Shown here in pieces: positions 10,319-20,297 of a stretch of 62,000 nucleotides of DNA. Where the stretch lies: assembly GCF_001949145.1 (NCBI RefSeq), contig NW_019091540.1:351987-413986 (forward strand). Reading direction: 5' to 3'. The notes beneath the pieces were generated by a model. The model was not told where the DNA came from. It ran no database searches and was given only the letters and a program-made list of their open reading frames with translations. Source of the stretch: Acanthaster planci (Eukaryota > Echinodermata > Asteroidea > Valvatida > Acanthasteridae). The position numbers and the translations under genes were made by a program. The first letter of the stretch is position 1. Each line of letters starts with the position of its first letter.

Positions 10319-13300
10319 GCAAGTGCATTAGCGTAGATGACGCGTGATGTTCACGTGCACTTTATTTGTGTTTTCAGCTTTCAGAAGTAAAAAAACACCG
10401 GGGAAAAAAACCTATTTGAAAATCCCTGAGTCGTACAATCAGGATACAAATGAACTGAGTGTTCCAAAGGCCAGATTGTTAGAATATCTCCTAGCCTAGT
10501 TTTAGCCAGGGTTTTATCCTTTAGGAAAGAATGTAGCCTAGGCCTATCACAGTTGCAGAACTCCAAGTCGATCACCACTTTGTGTGACGTGAGCCTGAGG
10601 TCTGTCAATTGCAGGAATGCTGTAAAGACGTGAATCTGGCACTGAGAAAAATGCCCAATTTTGTTAGGTCTTAGGAGATCGACCTGACGCTAAGCCTAAA
10701 TTTTTCAAAATGGCTATTGTTACAGTAACTGTAACATGCATTCCAAATTCTACAGTTATGGCACTACACAGTTATCATTGCCTGTATGGTCTTAATTTCC
10801 CATTACCGTTGTGGCATAGTAATGCCTAATGGCTCCACCAGTACACACACCACTATGCAATCCCAACATACTGGAATTGAGCCCACTTGTTACAGATTTT
10901 TATCCATTTATTTCCAATCTTCATTTTCTTTTTCTTTTTTTTTTCACTTTCAATCCATGTTTTTCTTTTTGTTTTGGTAGATTCATACCCCTTGAGGATT
11001 TTTAAAAAGGGATGAGATTCATTAGACTGGTCTGGTTAATGTTTCCACAGCACCCAACTGGTGCAAGAAAGTCGACAAAAACCTATCTAAACTTCCATAA
11101 CAATAGCAACTGCATTAAAGTTTTTTACTCCCATAGTCTTTATACAACAACTGCTGATGTGGAGTCAAGATGCAACATTCTTCTCCAGTTTTATTAGCCC
11201 AGGAACTTTTGCATCTACTTCAAACAAACCTTGCAGTCATGGAGGAATTAGGGCTTCATCAATTGTACAATGGCATCATCTTGCCATATCATCTTGACCT
11301 TCCATTCTCCAGTACACGAGCCAAGCGTCTGAGGGAAAACCTCCTCAGGGAGGCAGACTGACTGATGATGAAGATGAGGACTATGACGCTGAAGAACCAG
11401 AGAGGATGTACCACCTGGATCTGTCTAGCCGCATCAAGGAGAAGTTCCATCGTCGCCTGGTCAAGACAGGCATCCCCCGCAGACCGGGATTTTACCAGGT
11501 AAAAGCTAAGACGGTTGCCACAGGGTTTAAGGGCTGAATATGTCGAGTGGGAACTCCTATTTTATTCAGAAATTTTTCTCACTGTTGCCCATATGCTGAT
11601 TAAAATTCCTGCAAGTACACATTTCTTTGTTCTTTATTCAACAGTTCTTTCTGTCCTGAACTTTCACAAGTGCATCTTTACCACTTCTCTTTTCATCTTG
11701 GTTTCTGAATTGTAGCTCCAGTCATCATGAGCCGGGGCACTAGTCATACACTGTTCCAATGAACTGTGACAGATGAAAGCTTTCTATTCCATCCATTGTT
11801 GTCATTCACCCCCCCCCTTATTACTTGTATACTGGGTGATGTTCTAACTTTTGAACCGACTTGGTGACTTTGGTTTGACTTGTAGTTAACTGGATTGCAG
11901 CCCTGCCTGGGCATTTATTGACTGTTAAGATGACGCCATCACAAGTTCAATGCACTTTCATATTTGGTCTTCCTGTCTACTCAACTACTCAAGTTTTTGT
12001 CTTTACATAAAACTACTCTTCATGCTTCTTTCTGTAAAGTTCTTTGCCATTACATTTATAATCCTTATCTTGCATTCTGTTTTAATTGTAGCAGAGACAG
12101 AAATATGTTTGTTATTAAATACGTCTCTTTATCAGAGTAGTTCCCCTATAAAACTGCACAGTTTTAGTTCAGAGTTTCTCTGTATTTTTCTCAGTGTAAA
12201 TCCCCCTGTTTACCGGTGTTTACTTTGGCCCTTGCTTCAACTCACATAACTTAGCCCCCATGCTCTGACCACACTCACTGTAGCAGACCAGCAGAGACAC
12301 ATGTAACTTGGCCCCGATGCTCTGACCACACTCAGTGTAGCAGTCCGGCAGAGACACTGTCAAGGTTCATATATTTGCTCCTCCTCTCTGGAGTGTGCTT
12401 TTCTTCTTGAGTCAGGTTTCTGTCTGCTTCTAAAAAGTCATTGATTGAAAGCAAAAGTCTCTTCATTAGATTTATTTTGACACACTGTGTTGGTCTTTAG
12501 TCCTTTTAAAGTTTTAGCCTTTTGGTGTTTAGTCTTTTCAATCTTGTAGTCTTTTTGTTTTTTGGGGAGGGGTTCTTTTTCATTGATAAATTCTGTTGTC
12601 CTTTTTGAGGTCAAATATTGGTGTTGTGAGTCCCTATTAATTAGTTTCCTGCAACCTTTCCCTCAAAGGTCCTTGGTTTAGTGAGATGTTTTTATTGTTT
12701 TGTGAGTTCCCCCATAGTGTGCCATTTTTCCAGATCACGTAACCATGAATACCAGTACTATTTACAGAATCTGTTGTATTTTTTAATCAGTTCTTTCATC
12801 TGAAATTTCTGTTAAAGCAAACTTGCTAAGGCATTAAGATAAACAAAACCAGTAAATTGGTCTCACTCATCCATCATGCTTGGATCTCCCTTTCATAACC
12901 AATCTCTCCTAAATTAATTTTAGATTTTAGCCCTGCCCGACGTGTATTTTAACACTGTATACTCCCGAAACGATCGAACGGTGACATGCATTTATATTGC
13001 ATTCATAGGAAATGTACACTGGAGCTGAATATGATTAAACATTGAATAGAAAACTTTGAACAAATACAGAATTTAAGATAACTCCTAATTAAAGTAAGGA
13101 ATTGTTTGAATTAGTTCTTCAGTTTCTGCGGTTAAATACTGGTAAAGCTTAATGCTTTTATAGAGTATTAAACCGAATGTCTTTATTCTTGTGGTTGTTG
13201 CAGATTCAGACTTCCCGTTCTATGGCCAAGCCCAGCGGGCATTTTTACAGTGGCAAGCATTGGGAGATGGCCCCTCAGTCAGCTGACAAGTGTGATGTTC

Positions 13301-16300
13301 GAGCCTTGCAAAAACCCCTGGAACGCACCACTAGACGACTCACCATCTGCGCGGTCAACCAGTATGCTGTGTTAATTTTTGTTGGTCAGGGGCAAATCAT
13401 TACAGGGGATGCTAAGGTTTTGATGAGACAGGGGATGTATTCCTGCCCAAATTTGCTTTGTTTTTTTTCTGCCAAAATCTGCCTGGCTCACTTCTTGCCA
13501 GTTTGTGAGGTAGGATCTTTTAGCCATAGTATTTTGGGGTAGGATATTGAAAGCTTAGTGGGAAAATAAAGCAACTCACACTTAAGACGTCTGCTGTAGT
13601 AAACATGGTTTTAGCCTGACAAATGTAAGGTATCAGTTTTCAGTCATAGTCATCATGTACTTTGATAAGCCTATTCATTTTTGTGGACGGCCCATCTTTC
13701 TATCTTTTCACCTTAAGAGCCTGCGACTTTGAGCAGCATCGTCGCATGAAGAATGAAGCTCGTGAAATGCAGCAAGCTGGAAGCCTTCTCTCCCCTTTGA
13801 ACAAGGAGTTCAAGCGCATCATTGCCTTCAATGAGGTACATTTGCATTTGTTTCAAAAAACATACTGGTGTACCCAAACACTTTAAGGGGCTACGATGAT
13901 TAAGTTAAAGTTTTTTCTCAATTGGTGGCCAGAGACCAACTTCTGCAGTTTGAACTGTTAACAGACACAATGGAAGGCCAAAGCAGCGTGTACTCATTCA
14001 CCTGTTGGGGGTAGATACTAGTTACAACATTGAATGTCTTTGCAAAATTAACAATTAACTTACGTTTACTGGGAAATGTGAAGTGGGAAAAGGGAAGCAA
14101 ACCCAGAAATTCATTCATCACAAGTGTGACGAGTCTCACTGTTTTTATTCTACATTTCAGACTTCATTTCCAAAGCTGTTGTCTTGAGAGAGAAGTGTTG
14201 CTGCCTATTCTGTCTCTGTTCCAGCATTGTTGATGCTGATCTATGCCACAAAATTCTTAAATGGATTGATGTCCTTTGTGCCTACTGGTTTTTCTGTTTT
14301 CATCCCTAAGGAAGAGCAACAGAAAGAGGAGATGGGCAAGAGGCAGGCACTGATGGAGGATAAAGACTGTGTCATGGCCCAGCTGCTTTACCGAGACAAC
14401 GCCAAGAATATCCAGCAGGCCGTGGAGGAGGAGAGACACCGCCGCATGACCATCATGTCTGAGCTGACCGACGAGGAAAAGGTAATTAGATTTCTTGACC
14501 ACAACCTCTAGGCCTCGTACCTTGGGAGAATTTCTGTTTGTTTCTTTTGGTCCTTAAATATTGGAATTATCCATCTGATGTTTTGAAAATTCTGAACGTC
14601 TTGGATTTGTGAAGAAGGTTTGGCATATTACGTTGTTCACGTGTTAGGCCGGGTTGACTGGACCGCACATTGATGCCATGTGCAGAACTCCTCTTTGCCT
14701 GCCGAAAAACAGCTTGTGAGATTAATATTTACATGTATTGACCAAAAGCCCTCTCTGTGTCAGTTTTTTATCTGGATGATGCAAACTCATTACAGCTTGC
14801 TTCCAGGTTGGTTTGTACAGTTTTTCTATACAAATCATTACTACTGAAGTTTCCAGCTTGAAGTTGCAGATGAGTCTACCTGATGTAATGAATATTGTAA
14901 CATCTGTGATGTGACATTGTCATAATTATAGCATTGATTCTGTGCCCAGCATGTTTCAAGGCACACTGCTGCTAATAGATCAGTCTGTAGACAGCACATG
15001 GCAAAGGGGACAGATTCTTATGAGGTCTTTGTGAACTTTTTTCAGTCCTCCGGTGATGCAAATTTCCGCGAGATGTTGAGGTCACTGTCTAAGGTCAGCA
15101 AATTGTGGCAGGAGATCCAGGATGAACTGAGCAATGCTGTTCATGATCTGGAGGTAAATCATTGGAATTTTTTACTATGATTTGAGGTTTAAAAAAGAAA
15201 AGACACACATACAAACATTCTTGGTATTTGCTGATTGATAGGTCTTGCGTGAAATTCTGACTGGACAGTTCTAAATTATACAGTTCGGAGTTCCAGCTAG
15301 CAATTTTAAGTAATGGCAAATGTTTTAGCTAAATGCAGTCACACACTTTTTATGCACTGCTAAATACATATTTTTTGGGGGGGTGGGGAAGTTAATTAAA
15401 ATTATGGCTGAATTTATAAATATTTGGGATTATAGCATGATCAGCATCTGACCCAAATCCTGCAGTTCTGAATTCCTTTTGCCGCATTCTTTTTCAGGAA
15501 GTTCACGAGGAAGAGAACCATGCCATCGGGGATATTTTCAACGAGCTCAAAGATGACTTTGTGCTCAGCTTCAAGCGAGCTACGCTGCTCATGAAATTCC
15601 ACATGGCTGTAAGTCATTCATTCAAAATTGCACATGGCTGTCACTTTCCAACTCCATCATGTATTGCCTTCAGAGGGTTTTTGTAACCCTTTAGCAGAAT
15701 TGGCATATCTAATCAAAATTTGAAGAAAGAGAGAAATCCCTTCAGATTCCTGTATTTCCCATCTCAAAAGTATTAGACCGCAATATTTGTGGCATTGACA
15801 GAGCAGTTGCATTTCTGTGTCAATCAAGGTAGAAAGGGTCTTGAGGTTCATTGCATAGTAAATGGCACAGGTTTTGTTTCACAAGTTTACCCAGATTGGG
15901 CCATATACATGTGCACATGGAATCCACTAGTCACAGCAAGCCGATAACGTCTTGAACTCATTGTCTCCAGGGTGTCAAGGGCCGTTTTCCAATACTCAAC
16001 TTCGTCTCTGTCTCAGGCTTTGTTCCCAAAACCGATCTACGATTGTGCGCCTGAAGTGTTTATGCAAATTGGATTGCTGCAAGTTTTTGCTCTCTTGCAT
16101 CTTATTTGATGTTTTGTGGCACTATTAAAATGATTACTGTGCTTCCAGCTTAAAAGTCTGGTAGTTAAAAACAGTTGAAGCCTGAGACGGAGCCTCAGTT
16201 GAGTATTGGAAAATCGGCCAAGATATTGCCTTCATTCTATTGCTTTATTTCCAGCATAAGCACTAAAACAAATGCTGTATAAACACTGCCACTGGGTTTA

Positions 16301-19300
16301 AATATTCTTGGATGAACTCATGACAACTGACAGGAAGAGAACGAGCGAAGGCACCGTGTGAACGAGGCCCGGCTGCTCAGCAGTGGCAAGAAGAAACTGG
16401 ACCCCGTACAGCGCCGCTCCTCCTACATGAAGGATCTGACCCAGCAGGAATTGGTCAGGGTCTTCAACAGCGTGGTGGTAAGTCCAGCGTCACAGGGGAT
16501 AGATCATCCAACTTACTGCAGTTCACACCACTGGGCTATTTGGAGGGAAGGTGTTTCATTCACAGATGGGCCAAGTAACTTTTAATTTCTAAACGATGCG
16601 TGACAAGTGTTTGCACAGTGAAAGTAAAGGTAGTGTAGGTTTAACAAAGAGGTGGAGATGTTCCCTCTTAAACTCTTTTGAACCATGCATCAGGGACAAA
16701 AATAAAACAACAATATATTTCAAACAATCCAGTTTTTGCAGCCAAACCTAAACCATTATTCAACAAGTAGACAGAAATATTTCTGTATTAAGGTTATGGT
16801 TTAGTACAAAAATTTGTTGCAAGTAGGCATGTTAGTCCCTCTGCAACAGCCCAGTGTCTGGGTGCTTTCAAATTTTAGATGACACACTGGCAGTATACTT
16901 GAAATTTCCTGCACAATGCCAAACTCCTGTATTAAGTATTTTTGTCTGTGAAACCACGCCAAGGTTTCTGATTGTATGCATCATTCAGAAGAGCAGCAAG
17001 CAAAACGAGCCATTCAAAACAAGTCTTAATTAAAGAATATTTTTATCTTGGAGCTCATTTCATCTGACTTTGCTTTTCCTTTATCACAGATGGCAGAGAA
17101 TGAGAAGGAAGAGAAAGAAGAGGTTGAAACAGATCAGCACAAGATGACAGCTATGGAGGAAATGTTGCGACGGTAAGATGTCAAACATCTACGTTCTTGA
17201 AAGTCCCTGCTTGGCATATTTCTCACTTAGTTTCAGAGAGGAGAGTATGAAGTCAGCAAGATGGAATTTTGTTTGGGGGGCTTCAAAGTAATCATAGTTT
17301 TTGTCAACATCTGGGTAAGGAAGGGGCTACGAAATATTTCTAGCAGTTAATGGGAAATCTCAGGTGAGGCGGCCTGGACACCAGATGGCCGTTTATAATG
17401 GAAACTTGCATTTATATTGGTGCACTTTTCATCCGTTCTTGGTATTATCTGACGCCCTCACATTCATCATGAATGTGTTGCTGTCTTTGCTGCCAGTCAT
17501 TCCATCAAGGAGGCCGACCACGCCTGCGCCTTGGAGCGGGTTCGCCGCATCCAGGAGGCGGAAGATGAAGTGCAGCCGGGTGCTCGCAGGGATCCCCTTA
17601 AGGAGCGCATCAAGGACATGATGGTGGACGTCCAGGAGCAGATGTTGCTGCAGATTTTTCGAGGCCACAAGGTCTGTCATCGTCATCATCATTTAATCTT
17701 TACCGATGTAGACATGGGCATTGCTTGTGCCCCCCCCAGGTAAAAGGAGAAAGTTAAAGAAACAAAACAATGGAGGAGATTTTCTCTTGAGAATAATATT
17801 GACCCACTTCCATAATTAACGTTTATCAGTTTGTTGCTGATGAGGGCTTTACCACCACCCCCCAAAAAAACAGTCCTGCCCCCCAAAAACTCTGAAACAA
17901 AAAATCACAGATGTGTTTACTTGACTGGTTCCCACAAAATGAGTCCCTTTCTTCAGCCTAACCATGCCAAGATTTACACGAAGCCTTGGGGGTTAGGGCT
18001 ATGATCGTTTGTTCTTCAATTATTTTCCTTCAGTTTGCATTGGAAAGAGCCAACTAAGCTTTATTTCGATACTACTTAGTTGGCTGACATCTTCATGAAA
18101 ATGGACATGCAGGTGAACGATGTTGAGGGCTCCTATTGATTGACAGTGTGCAAGATTCTGTTACAGGCCTGTCACTTGAAAGTGGTTCTGGCAACTTCTG
18201 ACTCTGTCCAGTGTGTTCAACAAAGATTATACCATGCATTTACCCTTCCCAGTGCCCTGTGGAGGCAGTGGTGATGAGGGAAACCCTCAGTAGGTCGGTT
18301 TGCAAAGTTGGTGTGGTGTGACCACGAAACATTATTTTGTAAAAATGGGCTACTTTGTGGTAATTTGGAAAAGGATAATACATGTACACAAGGGCTCTGT
18401 GGCCCAGTGGTGAAACCTCATGCCTCATGAGGAACCTGGGAGACACAGCACTGATGCATTTTTCTTAATGGGATGCGTGGAGCTCATTCGAAGAACATCC
18501 AGAAACTCAACGTAGCATTTTTCTCTTATTTTTATCCATACTATGTGTGCTGAATACTTGAAATTTTAACTGGCCATTCAGGTTCGTCATGCTGAGCCAC
18601 GGGATATTGGGTACTATGCTGGTGAGAGCTCTCAGGATCGCAAGCTGCGCACTCTTCGCACCCAATCTCGACGCAAATCATGCGTTGTCTCGTAAGTGCA
18701 CTATAATTTCTTCATTTCTACTGTACCAGTGCTCAGGGTGGCACTATCATCCTCAAGCTTCTTTGTAAACTTGAAGGTCTGCTATAATGAAGTTTGCATT
18801 AATCTTGTTGAACCTCACTGAGAAATTGGTAGATACACTCACATGGGTACTGGTTGAAGAAAGTTTCTCAACACATATTAGATTCTGGTCACAGGTTCAA
18901 CCGTGGCTACATCGAGTTGCTGAGTTGCTTTGGTCACACTTTCATTCAAATTATCCCTCTCTGACAAAGAGTCAGGAATGACTTCTAAAGCTCAAGTCTT
19001 AAACCAAATTTCAAAAACATATTCGCAGCAAAATACACCCATGCTAAAAAGAGTTCAAATTTTGCAAATTCACATCACAAAGGTATGCCTTGACGCGACA
19101 TTATGTGCATTAGGGTTTGCATCAAATAGAGTGTGTACAAGTTTACCAAACATTCTGAGCCTTGGGGGTTTGTAGACGAAAGGTTTGGATGTCCGAAAAA
19201 GTCTCATCCCATTTAGAAGTTTCAAAGTAACAAACTGCAAACACTGAAAAAGTAATCAAGCAATCTTTGAAAAGCTTTTCACTTTCAGTTCATGTCTAAT

Positions 19301-19356
19301 AAATTGTATACTAATCATTATGCTTCTTGATTTGATCTCACTGCAGTGGATATTAA
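10289..19356 (+). CDS. Unrecognised 467-aa coiled-coil protein
   Basis: Twelve exons (10289-10318, 11313-11498, 13204-13361, 13718-13835, 14311-14481, 15046-15153, 15498-15608, 16334-16477, 17090-17172, 17497-17671, 18582-18691, 19347-19356) join in frame to a predicted 467 residues. I do not recognise the family. The N-terminal 70 residues are acidic (LTDDEDEDYDAEEPE), followed by a basic stretch (KEKFHRRLVKTGIPRRPGF). Residues about 140-430 are Glu/Lys/Arg/Gln-rich and look alpha-helical and coiled-coil, for example EEQQKEEMGKRQALMED, ERHRRMTIMSELTDEEK and NEKEEKEEVETDQHKM. The C-terminus is basic (RTLRTQSRRKS). There is no signal peptide or membrane segment. The body resembles axonemal or centrosomal coiled-coil proteins only in composition; an X-box-like site upstream gives weak support. 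The exon chain is well supported from exon 2 to exon 11; the first (GC donor) and last (ten coding bases) exons are less sure. Confidence 0.85.
11313..11498 (+). CDS. Coiled-coil gene exon 2, acidic then basic
   Basis: 62 codons from YTSQASEGKPPQGG through DDEDEDYDAEEPERM to PRRPGFYQ. Acceptor CATTCTCCAG, donor CAG|GTAAAA. An overlapping ORF in another frame (11170-11361) stops at TGACTGA and is a shadow. Confidence 0.85.
12247..12359 (+). repeat. Two-copy tandem repeat, 56-57 bp
   Basis: Copies at 12247-12303 and 12304-12359 share GCTCTGACCACACTCA and AGCAGAGACAC-type blocks with a handful of differences. It lies within intron 2 of the coiled-coil gene. Confidence 0.8.
13204..13361 (+). CDS. 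Coiled-coil gene exon 3
   Basis: Encodes IQTSRSMAKPSGHFYSGKHW through LERTTRRLTICAVN. The acceptor is GGTTGTTGCAG and the donor CCA|GTATGC in phase 2. Its His, Trp and Cys content differs from the helical remainder and may mark a small separate domain. Confidence 0.85.
13718..13835 (+). CDS. Coiled-coil gene exon 4
   Basis: Encodes ACDFEQHRRMKNEAREMQQ through NKEFKRIIAFNE, the start of the charged helical region. Acceptor TTCACCTTAAG, donor GAG|GTACAT. Confidence 0.82.
14311..14481 (+). CDS. Coiled-coil gene exon 5
   Basis: 57 codons of predicted coiled coil, EEQQKEEMGKRQALMED to MSELTDEEK. Acceptor TCATCCCTAAG, donor AAG|GTAATT. Phase 0 at both ends, so skipping it would keep the frame. 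Confidence 0.88.
15046..15153 (+). CDS. Coiled-coil gene exon 6
   Basis: 36 codons, SSGDANFREMLRSLSKVSK through IQDELSNAVHDLE, amphipathic helix-like. Acceptor CTTTTTTCAG, donor GAG|GTAAAT, symmetric phase 0. Confidence 0.88.
15498..15608 (+). CDS. Coiled-coil gene exon 7
   Basis: 37 codons, EVHEEENHAIGDIFNELKD through LLMKFHMA. Acceptor TTCTTTTTCAG, donor GCT|GTAAGT, symmetric phase 0. Confidence 0.88.
15980..16219. repeat. Foldback element of about 240 bp
   Basis: Arms 15980-16021 and 16177-16219 are inverted copies; both contain TTTTCCAATACTCAACT or its complement and TCTCAGGCTT or its complement. Outer ends read GGCCGTTTTCC ... GGAAAATCGGCC. A non-autonomous hairpin element inside intron 7 of the coiled-coil gene. 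Confidence 0.75.
16334..16477 (+). CDS. Coiled-coil gene exon 8
   Basis: 48 codons, EENERRHRVNEARLLSSGKK through DLTQQELVRVFNSVV. Acceptor CAACTGACAG, donor GTG|GTAAGT, symmetric phase 0. Confidence 0.88.
17090..17172 (+). CDS. Coiled-coil gene exon 9
   Basis: Encodes MAENEKEEKEEVETDQHKM and EEMLRR, highly charged. Acceptor CTTTATCACAG, donor ACG|GTAAGA; ends in phase 2, with the split Arg completed by exon 10. Confidence 0.87.
17497..17671 (+). CDS. Coiled-coil gene exon 10
   Basis: Encodes HSIKEADHACALERVRRIQ through DMMVDVQEQMLLQIFRGHK. Acceptor TTTGCTGCCAG, donor AAG|GTCTGT. Confidence 0.87.
18393..18450 (+). repeat. Possible tRNA-like SINE remnant
   Basis: GTGGCCCAGTGGTGAAACC resembles a pol III A-box region (TGGCNNAGTGG). 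A clear B-box is not visible downstream, so this is either a decayed fragment or chance. Confidence 0.25.
18582..18691 (+). CDS. Coiled-coil gene exon 11, basic tail
   Basis: Encodes VRHAEPRDIGYYAGESSQD and RKLRTLRTQSRRKSCVV. Acceptor TGGCCATTCAG, donor CTC|GTAAGT in phase 2. The Arg/Ser-rich end could be a phosphorylation or localisation segment. Confidence 0.85.
19347..19356 (+). CDS. Coiled-coil gene exon 12, stop
   Basis: After the acceptor GATCTCACTGCAG, one base completes a Ser codon, then Gly-Tyr-TAA. It is the first good acceptor in the right phase downstream of exon 11. Ten coding bases are thin evidence. Confidence 0.5.
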
Positions 19357-19538
19357 CCGCATCTTCATCAGTCAACGGCTTGGATGGGTTTGGGCCAGAT
19401 GAACACATTTTCAATTTTCAACATTGCAACAGTTGCAGGGGATAACAGCAGTTAAGATTGGTCTATGGGAACATTCATTCATATAAAATACATGTATGTC
19501 GTAGAAAAAGGAGAAATTAAGGAACTCTTCAATCAGGT

Positions 19539-19544
19539 AATAAA
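19539..19544 (+). terminator. Candidate poly(A) signal of the coiled-coil gene
   Basis: First AATAAA on the + strand after the predicted stop (about 185 bases downstream); a second is at 19774-19779. Either could serve. Confidence 0.3.
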
Positions 19545-20291
19545 ACCAACAAGCATTTAAAATAGAATTATTTAGGAAGGAATAAGTACTGCACAACAGA
19601 TGCTTGGTTTCAACACGCTTGATAATACAACAGTTGTGAATTGAATCTGCAACCAATTTAATCATAAAATTCTTCTCTTGAAAAATGCAAGCAGCCCCCC
19701 CAAAAAATTGCTTTTTAAGTATTTGAAATCTGCAGATTTAAAACATGAATTCATTATACTGCAAAGCTATTAAAATAAAATCTTTCCAAAACGAAATACA
19801 CATTAAAGTTTCAGATGAAAATTCTTATTGTGGTGGTCATCCTAAATTTTGTGTTGTTTTTCTAATTTCTGGCAGAGAGCAGATTTTTTCCAAGCCCCAA
19901 TGCCTCAATGTCTCGATATGTATGTTCATAATTGTACACCTTTTGAAGACTGAAAGTGAAAAGAATACCTATTTTGTTAAATTTGACCAGGCCAGAAACA
20001 CTTCAACACACAACACCTTTGTCCGAATTTTTTCCTAAGATTCCTAAACTTTTTAGAAGTATTCCAACTTACCTATGTCCAAACGCAATGGAGCTGTATT
20101 TTTTATGAATATATGTATAAAATGATAAAAACTGTCAAATATTTCAAATAGTGAAACAAAGGGAAAACATAAACAACCATAACATCAAAAACCTGGAATT
20201 ATGTTGCAGATGTAACGGTATGCTTAACCAAAAACGTGCATGACTGACACAAAACGTGAACACTGTACATCTCTTAAAAGAAACACATTCT

Positions 20292-20297
20292 TTTATT
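20292..20297 (-). terminator. Candidate APC poly(A) signal (AATAAA, minus)
   Basis: TTTATT on the + strand is the first exact AATAAA I found reading downstream of the APC stop. It would imply a 3'UTR near 4.5 kb; variant hexamers (ATTAAA) occur earlier, so the true end may be closer to the gene. Confidence 0.2.

Larger units (their letters stand above)
10319..19346 (+). other. Introns of the coiled-coil gene
   Basis: Introns are 10319-11312 (GC-AG), 11499-13203, 13362-13717, 13836-14310, 14482-15045, 15154-15497, 15609-16333, 16478-17089, 17173-17496, 17672-18581 and 18692-19346. Intron 2 has a two-copy tandem repeat, intron 7 a foldback element and intron 10 a possible tRNA-like SINE remnant. 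The others show nothing of note. Confidence 0.75.

Noticed and set aside
11170-11361. 63-codon ORF overlapping coiled-coil gene exon 2
   Set aside because: It ends at TGA within the exon; the exon frame that joins exons 1 and 3 in phase is a different one starting at 11313.
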